From assembly GCA_937880335.1 (NCBI GenBank), contig CALFLJ010000024.1, forward strand, positions 1 through 12,919: DNA of 12,919 nt, in the 5' to 3' direction. The notes beneath the pieces are model-generated. The model had not been told where the DNA came from. It searched no databases and saw only the letters and a list, made by a program, of their open reading frames with translations. This stretch comes from an uncultured Succinatimonas sp. (GTDB taxonomy: Bacteria; Pseudomonadota; Gammaproteobacteria; Enterobacterales; Succinivibrionaceae). Numbering within the stretch: position 1 is the stretch's first letter; each line of letters begins with the position of its first letter. The position numbers were made by a program, and so were the translations under genes. Positions 7,389-12,919 of this stretch are shown piece by piece.

Positions 7389-7417
7389 TTGCGTTGTTAA
7401 TTAATTTTACCTAAAAT
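7389..7417 (+). promoter_or_regulatory. Sigma-70-like promoter for rpmE
   Basis: TTGCGT (7389-7394), a 17-bp spacer and TAAAAT (7412-7417). The -10 matches consensus at 5 of 6 positions and the -35 at 3 of 6. Transcription would start near 7424, so the structured leader at 7441-7486 would be in the mRNA. I found no equally good promoter for the divergent priA in the same gap. Confidence 0.5.
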
Positions 7418-7440
7418 ATGCCAACTATTTTTTAAATTTA

Positions 7441-7486
7441 GCGTGTGGTATTCGGCGCAATAAATGTGGCTGGAAGCGCGACACGT
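7441..7486 (+). promoter_or_regulatory. Structured rpmE leader (candidate L31 autoregulatory element)
   Basis: The outer stem pairs gcgtgt (7441-7446) with acacgt (7481-7486): five Watson-Crick pairs plus one G-U. The inner stem pairs GCGC (7455-7458) with GCGC (7476-7479), with a lopsided 8/1 internal loop and a 17-nt apical loop. It sits just before the ribosome binding site GAGG (7491-7494). From memory, L31 leaders in Gammaproteobacteria are known structured elements through which L31 represses its own synthesis; equivalence here is inferred. GC content is locally higher than in the flanking AT-rich DNA. Confidence 0.5.
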
Positions 7487-7499
7487 AATTGAGGTTATC

Positions 7500-7724
7500 A
7501 TGAAACAGAACATTCATCCTCAGTATGAGGAAGTAAATGTACGTTGCTCTTGTGGCAACACCTTCAAGATCCGTACTACTGCAGGTCACGACTTATCTTT
7601 AGACGTTTGCTCTAAGTGCCACCCTTTCTTTACTGGTAAACAGAAGATTGTTGACACAGGCGGACGTGTTGAAGCCTTTAAGAAGCGCTTTGGCGGTATT
7701 TCTGCATTTGCAATCAAGCATTAA
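7500..7724 (+). CDS. rpmE: 50S ribosomal protein L31, zinc-binding type
   Basis: A large-subunit protein at the subunit interface, 74 residues (E. coli 70). From ATG 7500 the protein begins MKQNIHPQYEE, matching E. coli MKKDIHPKYEE, and has GAGG five bases upstream. The upstream in-frame start at 7464 would lie inside the structured leader and add residues absent from the family, so I reject it. Zinc ligands C16, C18, C37 and C40 are all present (CSCGN and CSKCHPFF), so this is the C+ form rather than the zinc-free YkgM/RpmE2 form. It is divergent from priA and ends before a strong terminator, so it is probably monocistronic. Confidence 0.97.
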   Translation: MKQNIHPQYEEVNVRCSCGNTFKIRTTAGHDLSLDVCSKCHPFFTGKQKIVDTGGRVEAFKKRFGGISAFAIKH

Positions 7725-7790
7725 TTTGAAAATATACCAAGGCTTATCTGCTTTTAAGTATTAAATTTTATAATCAATTTTATTTTGATA

Positions 7791-7833
7791 AAAAAGAGCT
7801 TGCAAATAAAAATTTGTAAGCTCTTTTTATTTT
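7791..7833 (+). terminator. Strong intrinsic terminator after rpmE
   Basis: A 17-bp stem, 7791-7807 with 7812-7828, with one G-U pair and an AAAA loop, followed by ATTTTT. The left arm begins with an A run, so it could also terminate minus-strand transcription. It lies about 65 bp after the rpmE stop and separates it from the MFS gene. Confidence 0.9.
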
Positions 7834-7903
7834 TGCGTTTGTTTCATATTTTTTAGTAACTTATTTATCTTTTACATATTTATTTAAGTATAATTATGAT
7901 ACA

Positions 7904-7912
7904 TGTTATAAT
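7904..7912 (+). promoter_or_regulatory. Extended -10 promoter for the MFS transporter gene
   Basis: TGTTATAAT is a perfect extended -10 element (TGn + TATAAT). A weak -35 (TTAAGT, 7884-7889) lies 17 bp upstream. Predicted start is near 7919, giving a leader of about 35 nt. Confidence 0.65.
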
Positions 7913-7953
7913 GGGTAAATTAAATTTTTTTAATCTTTAATTTTTAGAATCTT

Positions 7954-9120
7954 ATGAATTTATCTGACAGAAAACTTATTTTTTCAAACCGCAATGCTTT
8001 TTTAGTTTTGGGCATGGTTGAAGCCTCTTGGGCTCCAATGATTCCCTATATAAAAGATCGATTTAACCTTAATGAAAGTGATCTTGGATTACTTTTACTT
8101 TGCTTAGGATTGGGATCTTTTTGTGCCCTTCCGTTAGTTGGTTACTTATGTGCGAAAATTGGATGTAAAAAATTGGTTTACATTTCAGGGATCATTATGG
8201 CCTTATCCCTTTGTTCAGTAAGTATTAGTTTTAATCTTTATCTTTGCGCTGTTATGCTGTTTATCTTTGGTATGTGCACAATTGGAATTGATATTGGCGC
8301 AAATGTAAATGGTGTTATGGTTGAAACTAAATTAAAAAGGCCTTTGATGTCTGGATTTCACGGCGGATATTCATTAGGTACATTGGTAGGAGCTGGTTTT
8401 GTAAGTTTATTATTAAGTTTTGGCCTCGGTATATTTAATAGCTCACTTATAATTCTTGCTTTCACTATTATTACAATTTTTTTAGGGTGTCAGTCCTTGT
8501 ATTCAAAAGTTGAGGATCCTGATCCTAATATAGATTCAAACTCCAGGAAAAAAAAGAAAGGCTTTGTTCCAATTTTGGTTCTAGTTGTAGGTTGTTTGTG
8601 TTTTATTATGTACTCAACAGAAGGATCTGTTATGAGTTGGTCAGCTGTTTTTGTTAATCAAGAAAGAGGGGTCAATATAGAAAAAGCAGGTTTTGTTTAT
8701 ACATCCTTTGCATGTACCATGACTATAATGCGCCTTTTAGGCAATAAAATTGTAGTCTTTTTTGGTAGAAGAAGAACTGTGGTTTTAGGTGCTATATTAG
8801 TGTCCTTAGGTTTTGTTCTAACTGTAGTGATTCCCCATGTAATAGGCGCAATTTTAGGTTATGCCTTAGTTGGTGTGGGAGCTGCAAATATAGTTCCTCA
8901 GCTAGTATCGTTTACTGGTTCTATTAAGGGGATTCATGTACACACTGCTATTTCATTTATAAATGCTTTTGGTTACTCTGGGATTTTGTTAGGCCCTGTA
9001 ATTATAGGTTTTGTAGCTCAAAACTTCAGTATTTCTACAGCCTTCTTAATGATTTCTTTCTTTGTTTTATTAGTTGCCTTGACTTGTCTTAAAATAATGT
9101 CAAATCAATATTCTAAATAA
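7954..9120 (+). CDS. MFS transporter, YbjJ-like
   Basis: A major facilitator superfamily inner-membrane transporter of 388 residues with about 12 predicted membrane spans in two halves. They are split by a charged cytoplasmic loop at about 184-204 containing a run of basic residues (RKKKK). Motif-A-like loops follow span 2 (GYLCAKIGCKK, 63-73) and span 8 (GNKIVVFFGRRR, 263-274). Similarity to E. coli YbjJ, from memory, is visible at GFHGGYSLGTL-x-GAG (134-148), compared with GFYSLGTLAGAG, and at STEGS-x-x-x-W (221-229), compared with AEGSANDW. The substrate is unknown to me; related MFS proteins include sugar and drug transporters. The ATG lacks a clear Shine-Dalgarno sequence. It has its own promoter and is flanked by hairpins, so it is probably transcribed alone. 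Numerous aromatic and Cys residues in the spans are unremarkable. Confidence 0.85.
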   Translation: MNLSDRKLIFSNRNAFLVLGMVEASWAPMIPYIKDRFNLNESDLGLLLLCLGLGSFCALPLVGYLCAKIGCKKLVYISGIIMALSLCSVSISFNLYLCAVMLFIFGMCTIGIDIGANVNGVMVETKLKRPLMSGFHGGYSLGTLVGAGFVSLLLSFGLGIFNSSLIILAFTIITIFLGCQSLYSKVEDPDPNIDSNSRKKKKGFVPILVLVVGCLCFIMYSTEGSVMSWSAVFVNQERGVNIEKAGFVYTSFACTMTIMRLLGNKIVVFFGRRRTVVLGAILVSLGFVLTVVIPHVIGAILGYALVGVGAANIVPQLVSFTGSIKGIHVHTAISFINAFGYSGILLGPVIIGFVAQNFSISTAFLMISFFVLLVALTCLKIMSNQYSK

Positions 9121-9130
9121 TTATCTTAAC

Positions 9131-9160
9131 CGGTTGCGTAAATATTGTTTTACGCAACTG
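9131..9160 (+). terminator. Inverted repeat after the MFS gene, possible terminator
   Basis: A 12-bp stem with one G-U pair (9131-9142 with 9149-9160) and a 6-nt loop starts 10 bp after the MFS stop. Ten central pairs are perfect (gttgcgtaaa and its complement). There is no run of T immediately downstream (CATAAAATTCC follows), so as a terminator it is imperfect; an mRNA-end stabilising hairpin is an alternative. The following DNA to about 9265 is AT-rich, with no gene or clear motif. Confidence 0.5.
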
Positions 9161-9270
9161 CATAAAATTCCTCATTTTTGATCAATTGCTACAGCAAATT
9201 GTAAATTTTTATTGTTTTATTGTTAAAGTCACAAAATTTATTTAATCTATATCTAAATCTTATTAATTTA

Positions 9271-9299
9271 TTGAACATTGTTAGCGTATCTTGTATTAA
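9271..9299 (+). promoter_or_regulatory. Sigma-70-like promoter for the malic enzyme gene
   Basis: TTGAAC (9271-9276), a 17-bp spacer and TATTAA (9294-9299), each 4 of 6 to consensus. Transcription would start near 9306, leaving a leader of about 93 nt that contains the structures at 9338-9391. Confidence 0.4.
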
Positions 9300-9337
9300 A
9301 CTTTCGCTTGAACAAAAATTTTGATTTAAAGATTTTC

Positions 9338-9391
9338 ACCTCCCATATCTGCGGGCGCAGATCTTGGCGTGATTGAGCAAAAAAAAGAGGT
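9338..9391 (+). promoter_or_regulatory. Malic enzyme leader able to pair with its own ribosome binding site
   Basis: ACCTC (9338-9342) is complementary to GAGGT (9387-9391), which contains the ribosome binding site of the TTG-initiated gene. Between them a GC-rich hairpin, ATCTGC (9347-9352) with GCAGAT (9357-9362) and loop GGGC, would bring the two together. This could hide the ribosome binding site, or the palindrome could be an operator. No known riboswitch class is recognised. Confidence 0.35.
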
Positions 9392-9398
9392 ATTCATC

Positions 9399-10655
9399 TT
9401 GGCTATTAATCACAAAGAACTACATGATTTAGCCCTTGCATATCATGAGTTTCCTACCCCAGGTAAAATTTCCATTGAGCTTTCAAAACCTGCAGAAACA
9501 GCAGATGATTTAACCTTAGCTTATAGTCCTGGAGTTGCTGAGCCTGTTTTAGAAATTGCAAAAAATCCAGATGATGCTTATCGTTATACCGGTAAAGGTA
9601 ACAGTGTCGCTATTATTTCAGATGGTACAGCAATTTTAGGTTTAGGTAATTTAGGCCCTTTAGCATCAAAGCCTGTAATGGAAGGAAAAGCTTTACTTTT
9701 TAAACGTTTTGGTAAGATTAATGCAATTGACATTGAAGTAAAGCATGAAAGTATTGAAGATTTTATTACAACTGTTGAGAATATTGCAGATTCTTTCGGT
9801 GGTATCAATCTTGAGGATATCAAAGCTCCAGAATGCTTCCATATTGAGAGGGAATTAGCTAAAAGTTGTCACATTCCTATTTTTCATGATGACCAACACG
9901 GTACAGCAATTGTAACTACTGCAGGTATTTTAAATGCAGTTGAAATACAAGGTAAGAAAATAGAAGATTGTAAGATTGTTTGTGTTGGAGCTGGTGCTGC
10001 AGGTATTGCTTGCTCAAGTTTCCTTATTGATTGTGGCGCAAAAAAAGAAAACTTTTTTATGGTTGACCGCCATGGAGTGATTAGATCTGATCGAGCAAAA
10101 TATAATAACGGTGAGAAGCCTCGTTTTATAAATGATGCAGGCCCTAAGACTTTATCTGAGGCTATGAAAGATGCAGATGTCCTTTTAGGTGTATCTGGTC
10201 CTGGTCTGATTTCTAACTCTGATGTGATGTCAATGGCACCTAAGGCTGTAATATTTGCTTGTTCAAATCCAAATCCAGAAGTTGATCCTGAGACTGTTGC
10301 TAAGCTACGTCCTGATATTATTATGGGTACTGGTCGTTCTGACTATCCAAATCAGATTAATAACGTTCTTTGCTTCCCATACTTATTTAGAGGTGCTTTA
10401 GATATTCGTGCTACCTGTATTAACTTAGAAATGAAGCAGGCTGCCATGAATGCGTTACGTGAGTTAGCAAAAGAGCCTGTGCCTGAAGATGTTGTTAAGG
10501 CTGCTTTAGTAGATCATTTAGAGTATGGTCCTGACTATTTAATTCCGAAGGCTATGGATTTCCGCTTGTTTAAGAAACTATCCCGTGCAGTAGCTGAGGC
10601 TGCTGTTAAGTCGGGGGTTGCCCAGATACCTCTCCCTGAGCATTATATGGAATAA
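9399..10655 (+). CDS. Malic enzyme (malate dehydrogenase, oxaloacetate-decarboxylating), short form
   Basis: Converts malate to pyruvate and CO2 with NAD+ or NADP+, linking C4 acids to pyruvate in the cytoplasm. I choose TTG 9399 (418 residues): AGAGG lies 8 nt upstream and the protein then begins just before the conserved FPTPGK motif. GTG 9369 would add 10 residues. Seen motifs are YSPGVAEP (42-49), SDGTAILGLGNLGP then KPVMEGKA (about 74-97, with the probable catalytic Lys), EDIKAPE (139-145), FHDDQHGTA (162-170) and the nucleotide-binding VGAGAAGIA (196-204). It matches the N-terminal half of E. coli MaeB but has no phosphotransacetylase-like domain, as in Bacillus-type short malic enzymes. 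Cofactor preference is not readable. It has its own leader and a strong terminator, so it is probably monocistronic. The reverse, carboxylating direction is possible in a succinate-forming anaerobe, but this is speculation. Confidence 0.92.
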   Translation: MAINHKELHDLALAYHEFPTPGKISIELSKPAETADDLTLAYSPGVAEPVLEIAKNPDDAYRYTGKGNSVAIISDGTAILGLGNLGPLASKPVMEGKALLFKRFGKINAIDIEVKHESIEDFITTVENIADSFGGINLEDIKAPECFHIERELAKSCHIPIFHDDQHGTAIVTTAGILNAVEIQGKKIEDCKIVCVGAGAAGIACSSFLIDCGAKKENFFMVDRHGVIRSDRAKYNNGEKPRFINDAGPKTLSEAMKDADVLLGVSGPGLISNSDVMSMAPKAVIFACSNPNPEVDPETVAKLRPDIIMGTGRSDYPNQINNVLCFPYLFRGALDIRATCINLEMKQAAMNALRELAKEPVPEDVVKAALVDHLEYGPDYLIPKAMDFRLFKKLSRAVAEAAVKSGVAQIPLPEHYME

Positions 10656-10681
10656 AATCTATTAAATAAGTAATAACCATG

Positions 10682-10720
10682 TAAAAGAGCTCCGATTTTT
10701 TGTGGAGCTCTTTTATTTTT
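10682..10720 (+). terminator. Strong intrinsic terminator between malic enzyme gene and trmA
   Basis: AAAAGAGCTCC (10683-10693) pairs perfectly with GGAGCTCTTTT (10704-10714), extended by a T-A pair at 10682/10715. The loop is 10 nt and TTTTT follows. Because the left arm starts with A residues, it can serve the malic enzyme gene (+) and the convergent trmA (-), whose stop is at 10753. Confidence 0.9.
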
Positions 10721-10752
10721 TGAACTCTCTGACTAAAATCCAAGATTGCTTT

Positions 10753-11886
10753 TTAGAGCTTCTTTAGGAAGACAATACTTTCAAGATGCTCTGTATAAGG
10801 GAATTGATCGAAGAAGCCAATTTTTATAATTTCATGGGTTTTAGTTAGGTATTTAAGATCTTCTACTAATGACTTAGGTCCACATGATACATAAATTACA
10901 TTATCAAATAAAACAGTAAAAGCGCGAGCTTCCTCAAATTCAAGCCCATTTCTAGGAGGATCTATAAGTAATGTCTTGAAATTATAGCTTTGAATATCAA
11001 TTTTAGCTTCTTTTAAACGTTTAAATTCTCTTACTCCGCTCATAGCCTCTGCCACTTCAACAGCACTTAAACGTGCAATTTGGATGTTTTTTATATTGTT
11101 TTTTTCTACATTTTTTAAGGCTGTTGCTGTCGGCACTCTTGAAACTTCCGTAGCAAAGGCTTTACGGAATAAATCGGACAAACAAACCGTAAAAGTTCCG
11201 CTACCACAGTAAAGTTCAATTAAGTCGTGATCTATGTTGTTACGACAGCAATTGCGAACAAAATCGATCATCTTTTCACAAGTATATATATTTGGTTGTG
11301 AGAAGTTGCCTTCAACTTGGAATAAGAAGAAATTCTTATCTTGAGTATGCAACGTTTCAAGTACAGTATCTGTGTTAGCTAAAATAGTCTGTTTACGAGC
11401 GCGGCCTACAATATTTACATTTAAATCTTTACTAAGGCAGTATTCTTTAAATTTAATAGCAGATTCATACCAATTTTTTTCGTCCAAAAGTCGGTGGTAA
11501 CTTAAGGAAATTACAACCTGTTCGTCCTGAGTTGATAAAAATTCAACTTCAAAAAGTTTTCTTTTGAGCTCTGGTACATCTTTTATGTAGTATCTTACAA
11601 GATCCATTGCCTTGTTAATTGCACGACTAGCAATTGGAAAACTGTTGATGATTATACGTTTTTTGGTTAGTTTTTCGAACATACATAAGCTTAATGTTCC
11701 GTCTTTTTCATGAAAAACGGCAAATTCTGCTCGCATGCGATAAAATTCAGAAGGGCTTTTAAAAAGCTCTGGTGTAGGTATTGAGATATTTGACTCATTA
11801 AACAGCTTTGTCACAGAGGCTATTTTTTCATTAAAATAGATTTCGTAATTTTGCGGATCAGTAGTTGTAAGTAATGTTTTTAGCAT
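10753..11886 (-). CDS. trmA: tRNA (uracil-5-)-methyltransferase TrmA
   Basis: Uses S-adenosylmethionine to make 5-methyluridine at position 54 (T-loop) of tRNA. It has 377 residues (E. coli 366), collinear through the N-terminal part (FYRMRAEF 48-55; SFPIAS 82-87). The Rossmann methyltransferase domain has NFSQPN (194-199), the SAM motif ELYCGSGTF (224-232), GVREFKRL (284-291) and DPPRNGL (309-315). The catalytic Cys is C335 in VSCGP, and the probable base is Glu369 in FPYTEHLES. The usual SCNP is SCGP here. The gene lacks the FeS-cluster cysteines of RlmD/RlmC relatives, supporting TrmA. ATG 11886 has AAGGA six bases upstream. It is divergent from murI with 43 bp between starts; trmA is also near murI in E. 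coli, with btuB between. Confidence 0.95.
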   Translation of the reverse strand: MLKTLLTTTDPQNYEIYFNEKIASVTKLFNESNISIPTPELFKSPSEFYRMRAEFAVFHEKDGTLSLCMFEKLTKKRIIINSFPIASRAINKAMDLVRYYIKDVPELKRKLFEVEFLSTQDEQVVISLSYHRLLDEKNWYESAIKFKEYCLSKDLNVNIVGRARKQTILANTDTVLETLHTQDKNFFLFQVEGNFSQPNIYTCEKMIDFVRNCCRNNIDHDLIELYCGSGTFTVCLSDLFRKAFATEVSRVPTATALKNVEKNNIKNIQIARLSAVEVAEAMSGVREFKRLKEAKIDIQSYNFKTLLIDPPRNGLEFEEARAFTVLFDNVIYVSCGPKSLVEDLKYLTKTHEIIKIGFFDQFPYTEHLESIVFLKKL

Positions 11887-11929
11887 GAGGTTTCCTTGCC
11901 TAAACTAAAAAGTGTTGAGAGATCTTAAA

Positions 11930-12766
11930 ATGTTAGAGAACAATCTCAAAGTAAAAAGAATTCTTTTTTTTGATTCAGGTGTTGGCGGCCTCTCGATATG
12001 TGAGGCAGTAAAAAAATTAAATCCCGATATAGAACCACTCTATTTATTTGACAATGAATGTTTCCCTTATGGGGAAAAGAGTGAAGAGTTTCTGATAAAA
12101 AGAGTTGATAATATTCTACAACAAGCTGTTAAAAGTTTTAATCTTTCTGGAGTTGTTGTTGCATGTAATACAGCAAGTACAGTTGCACTACCATCTTTAA
12201 GAGATCATATTTCAATTCCCATTATTGGTGTAGTTCCAGCAATAAAACCTGCAGCAGTTTTATCTAAAAAGAAAATTATCGCTCTTTTAGCAACACCAGG
12301 CACTGTTAAGCGTAAATATACAGATGAACTTATAAATAAATATGCAAACGGGTGTAAGGTAATAAAATTAGGGAATGCTGAACTTGCAAGAATAGCTGAA
12401 AAGCGATTGACTTCTGGGTCTGTTGACGAGCTTAAGGTTGCTTCTGTTTTGAAGCCTTTATTAGATTTAGACAAGAATAATTGCCCTGACGTAATTGTTT
12501 TAGGTTGTACTCATTATCCTTTTCTATCTGATGTAATAAAAAAGCTGTTGCCAAGTTGTAGTCTAATTGATGCAGGAGATGCGATAGGTAAGAGGGTAGA
12601 GGTACTGTTTGAAATGGAGAAAATGCGCCCTGTATGCGTAAAAAAAATAGAAAGTAGGGCATATTATATTGGGCGATTGCTTAATTACGAAGACAGGTTG
12701 TTGATGTTTAAGAACTTTGGTTTTAATAGTTTGGAAGAATTTAAATTAAGAAAAATAACATTTTGA
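11930..12766 (+). CDS. murI: Glutamate racemase
   Basis: Cofactor-independent enzyme interconverting L- and D-glutamate in the cytoplasm; it supplies D-Glu for peptidoglycan. The chosen start, ATG 11930, gives 278 residues and has GAGAGA seven bases upstream; GTG 11912 would add six residues and is less well supported. Both catalytic cysteines are present: C79 in VVACNTAST and C193 in LGCTHYP. DSGVGGLS (15-22), FPYGEKSE (45-52) and GVVPAIKPA (100-108) match E. coli MurI closely. The N-terminal extension before DSGVGG is short (14 residues), while E. coli has a longer one linked to activation by UDP-MurNAc-Ala (from memory), so that control may be absent. No terminator is visible after the gene, and the next feature is an rRNA-type promoter, as after murI in E. 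coli. Confidence 0.95.
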   Translation: MLENNLKVKRILFFDSGVGGLSICEAVKKLNPDIEPLYLFDNECFPYGEKSEEFLIKRVDNILQQAVKSFNLSGVVVACNTASTVALPSLRDHISIPIIGVVPAIKPAAVLSKKKIIALLATPGTVKRKYTDELINKYANGCKVIKLGNAELARIAEKRLTSGSVDELKVASVLKPLLDLDKNNCPDVIVLGCTHYPFLSDVIKKLLPSCSLIDAGDAIGKRVEVLFEMEKMRPVCVKKIESRAYYIGRLLNYEDRLLMFKNFGFNSLEEFKLRKITF

Positions 12767-12802
12767 AAAACAAGATAAAAATATTTGGCTTAGGGAAAAG
12801 AC

Positions 12803-12840
12803 AAAAAAAAATAAAAAAAAATAAAAAAAATTAAAAAAAA
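12803..12840 (+). promoter_or_regulatory. Phased A-tracts, candidate UP element / curved DNA
   Basis: Four runs of 8-9 A start at 12803, 12813, 12823 and 12833, separated by one or two T, giving an exact 10-bp period that keeps them on one helix face. They end 4 bp before the -35 hexamer at 12844. This is the expected arrangement for intrinsically bent DNA or an UP element contacted by the RNA polymerase alpha subunits. Confidence 0.7.
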
Positions 12841-12843
12841 TTG

Positions 12844-12871
12844 TTGACTCCTGTTAAAACTACTGTATAAT
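12844..12871 (+). promoter_or_regulatory. Strong sigma-70 promoter, probably P1 of an rRNA operon
   Basis: TTGACT (5 of 6), a 16-bp spacer and a perfect TATAAT (12866-12871). A 16-bp spacer with an upstream A-rich element is typical of rRNA P1 promoters, and murI is followed by an rRNA operon in E. coli. The start would be near 12878-12880. The following bases hold a 6-bp hairpin (12880-12885 with 12892-12897) and an A9 run, but no boxA or 16S sequence before the window ends. A tRNA operon or another highly expressed gene is the alternative. Confidence 0.7.
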
Positions 12872-12919
12872 GCATTTCCGTTGTCACGCAAGACAGCACG
12901 AAAAAAAAACTCCAAAGCG

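Noticed and set aside
7464..7499. Upstream GTG/ATG-type extension of rpmE adding 12 residues
   Set aside because: The extension falls in the structured leader and is absent from the L31 family; ATG 7500 has a proper ribosome binding site.
9178..9240. FNR-, ArcA- or CRP-like fragments upstream of the malic enzyme gene (TTGATCAA, repeated ATTGTT, GTCACA)
   Set aside because: Each is only a half-site or has wrong spacing; in such AT-rich DNA they are expected by chance.
12205..12662. Two minus-strand open frames opposite murI
   Set aside because: They overlap a complete, well conserved murI and show no recognisable motif.
12767..12802. Terminator for murI
   Set aside because: No inverted repeat is visible; the A-runs that follow would give U-tracts only on the minus strand and have no stem.

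Overview
The window is about 12.9 kb of compact, AT-rich gammaproteobacterial chromosome. It carries housekeeping genes plus a few metabolic and transport genes. I see no mobile element, CRISPR array, phage gene or tRNA. Protein similarity recalled from memory (HslVU, ZapB, PriA, ArgS, TrmA, MurI) points to Gammaproteobacteria. The order rpmE / priA-argS-SPOR protein-hslV-hslU is the block I recall from Pseudomonas, and ZapB near hslU and trmA next to murI recall enteric synteny. AT richness, a fructose-type PTS component and a short malic enzyme would suit an anaerobic, sugar-fermenting lineage such as Succinivibrionaceae, but that placement is inference.

Left part (1-5095). The 3' end of a fructose-family PTS EIIC gene (+) converges on a minus-strand cluster and overlaps its last stop codon by 4 bp. 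In transcription order the cluster is priA, argS, an FtsN-like SPOR protein, hslV, hslU, zapB. argS and the SPOR gene abut with no spacer. hslV and hslU overlap by 8 bp, and zapB follows hslU after 5 bp. Between the SPOR gene and hslV lie a terminator-like hairpin, a sigma-32-like promoter embedded in it, and a short leader stem-loop. hslVU-zapB therefore looks like a separately controlled heat-shock unit.

Middle (5093-10655). priA (replication restart helicase) is divergent from rpmE (zinc-type ribosomal protein L31). rpmE has a sigma-70-like promoter and a structured leader. It ends in a strong terminator, followed by a YbjJ-type MFS transporter with an extended -10 promoter. A short, PTA-less malic enzyme follows, with a TTG start and a leader that can pair with its own ribosome binding site.

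Right part (10683-12919). A strong terminator separates malic enzyme from convergent trmA (tRNA m5U54 methyltransferase). trmA is divergent from murI (glutamate racemase) across a gap of only 43 bp. Downstream of murI are four A-tracts phased at 10 bp, directly upstream of a near-consensus promoter with a 16-bp spacer. This resembles an rRNA operon P1 promoter with an UP element, and murI is followed by an rRNA operon in E. coli. The transcribed gene lies beyond the window.

The region is mostly ordinary. The observations most worth checking are the altered HIGH motif in ArgRS (A-V-H-H instead of H-x-G-H), the promoter-within-terminator at hslV, the malic enzyme leader, and the phased A-tract promoter at the right end.
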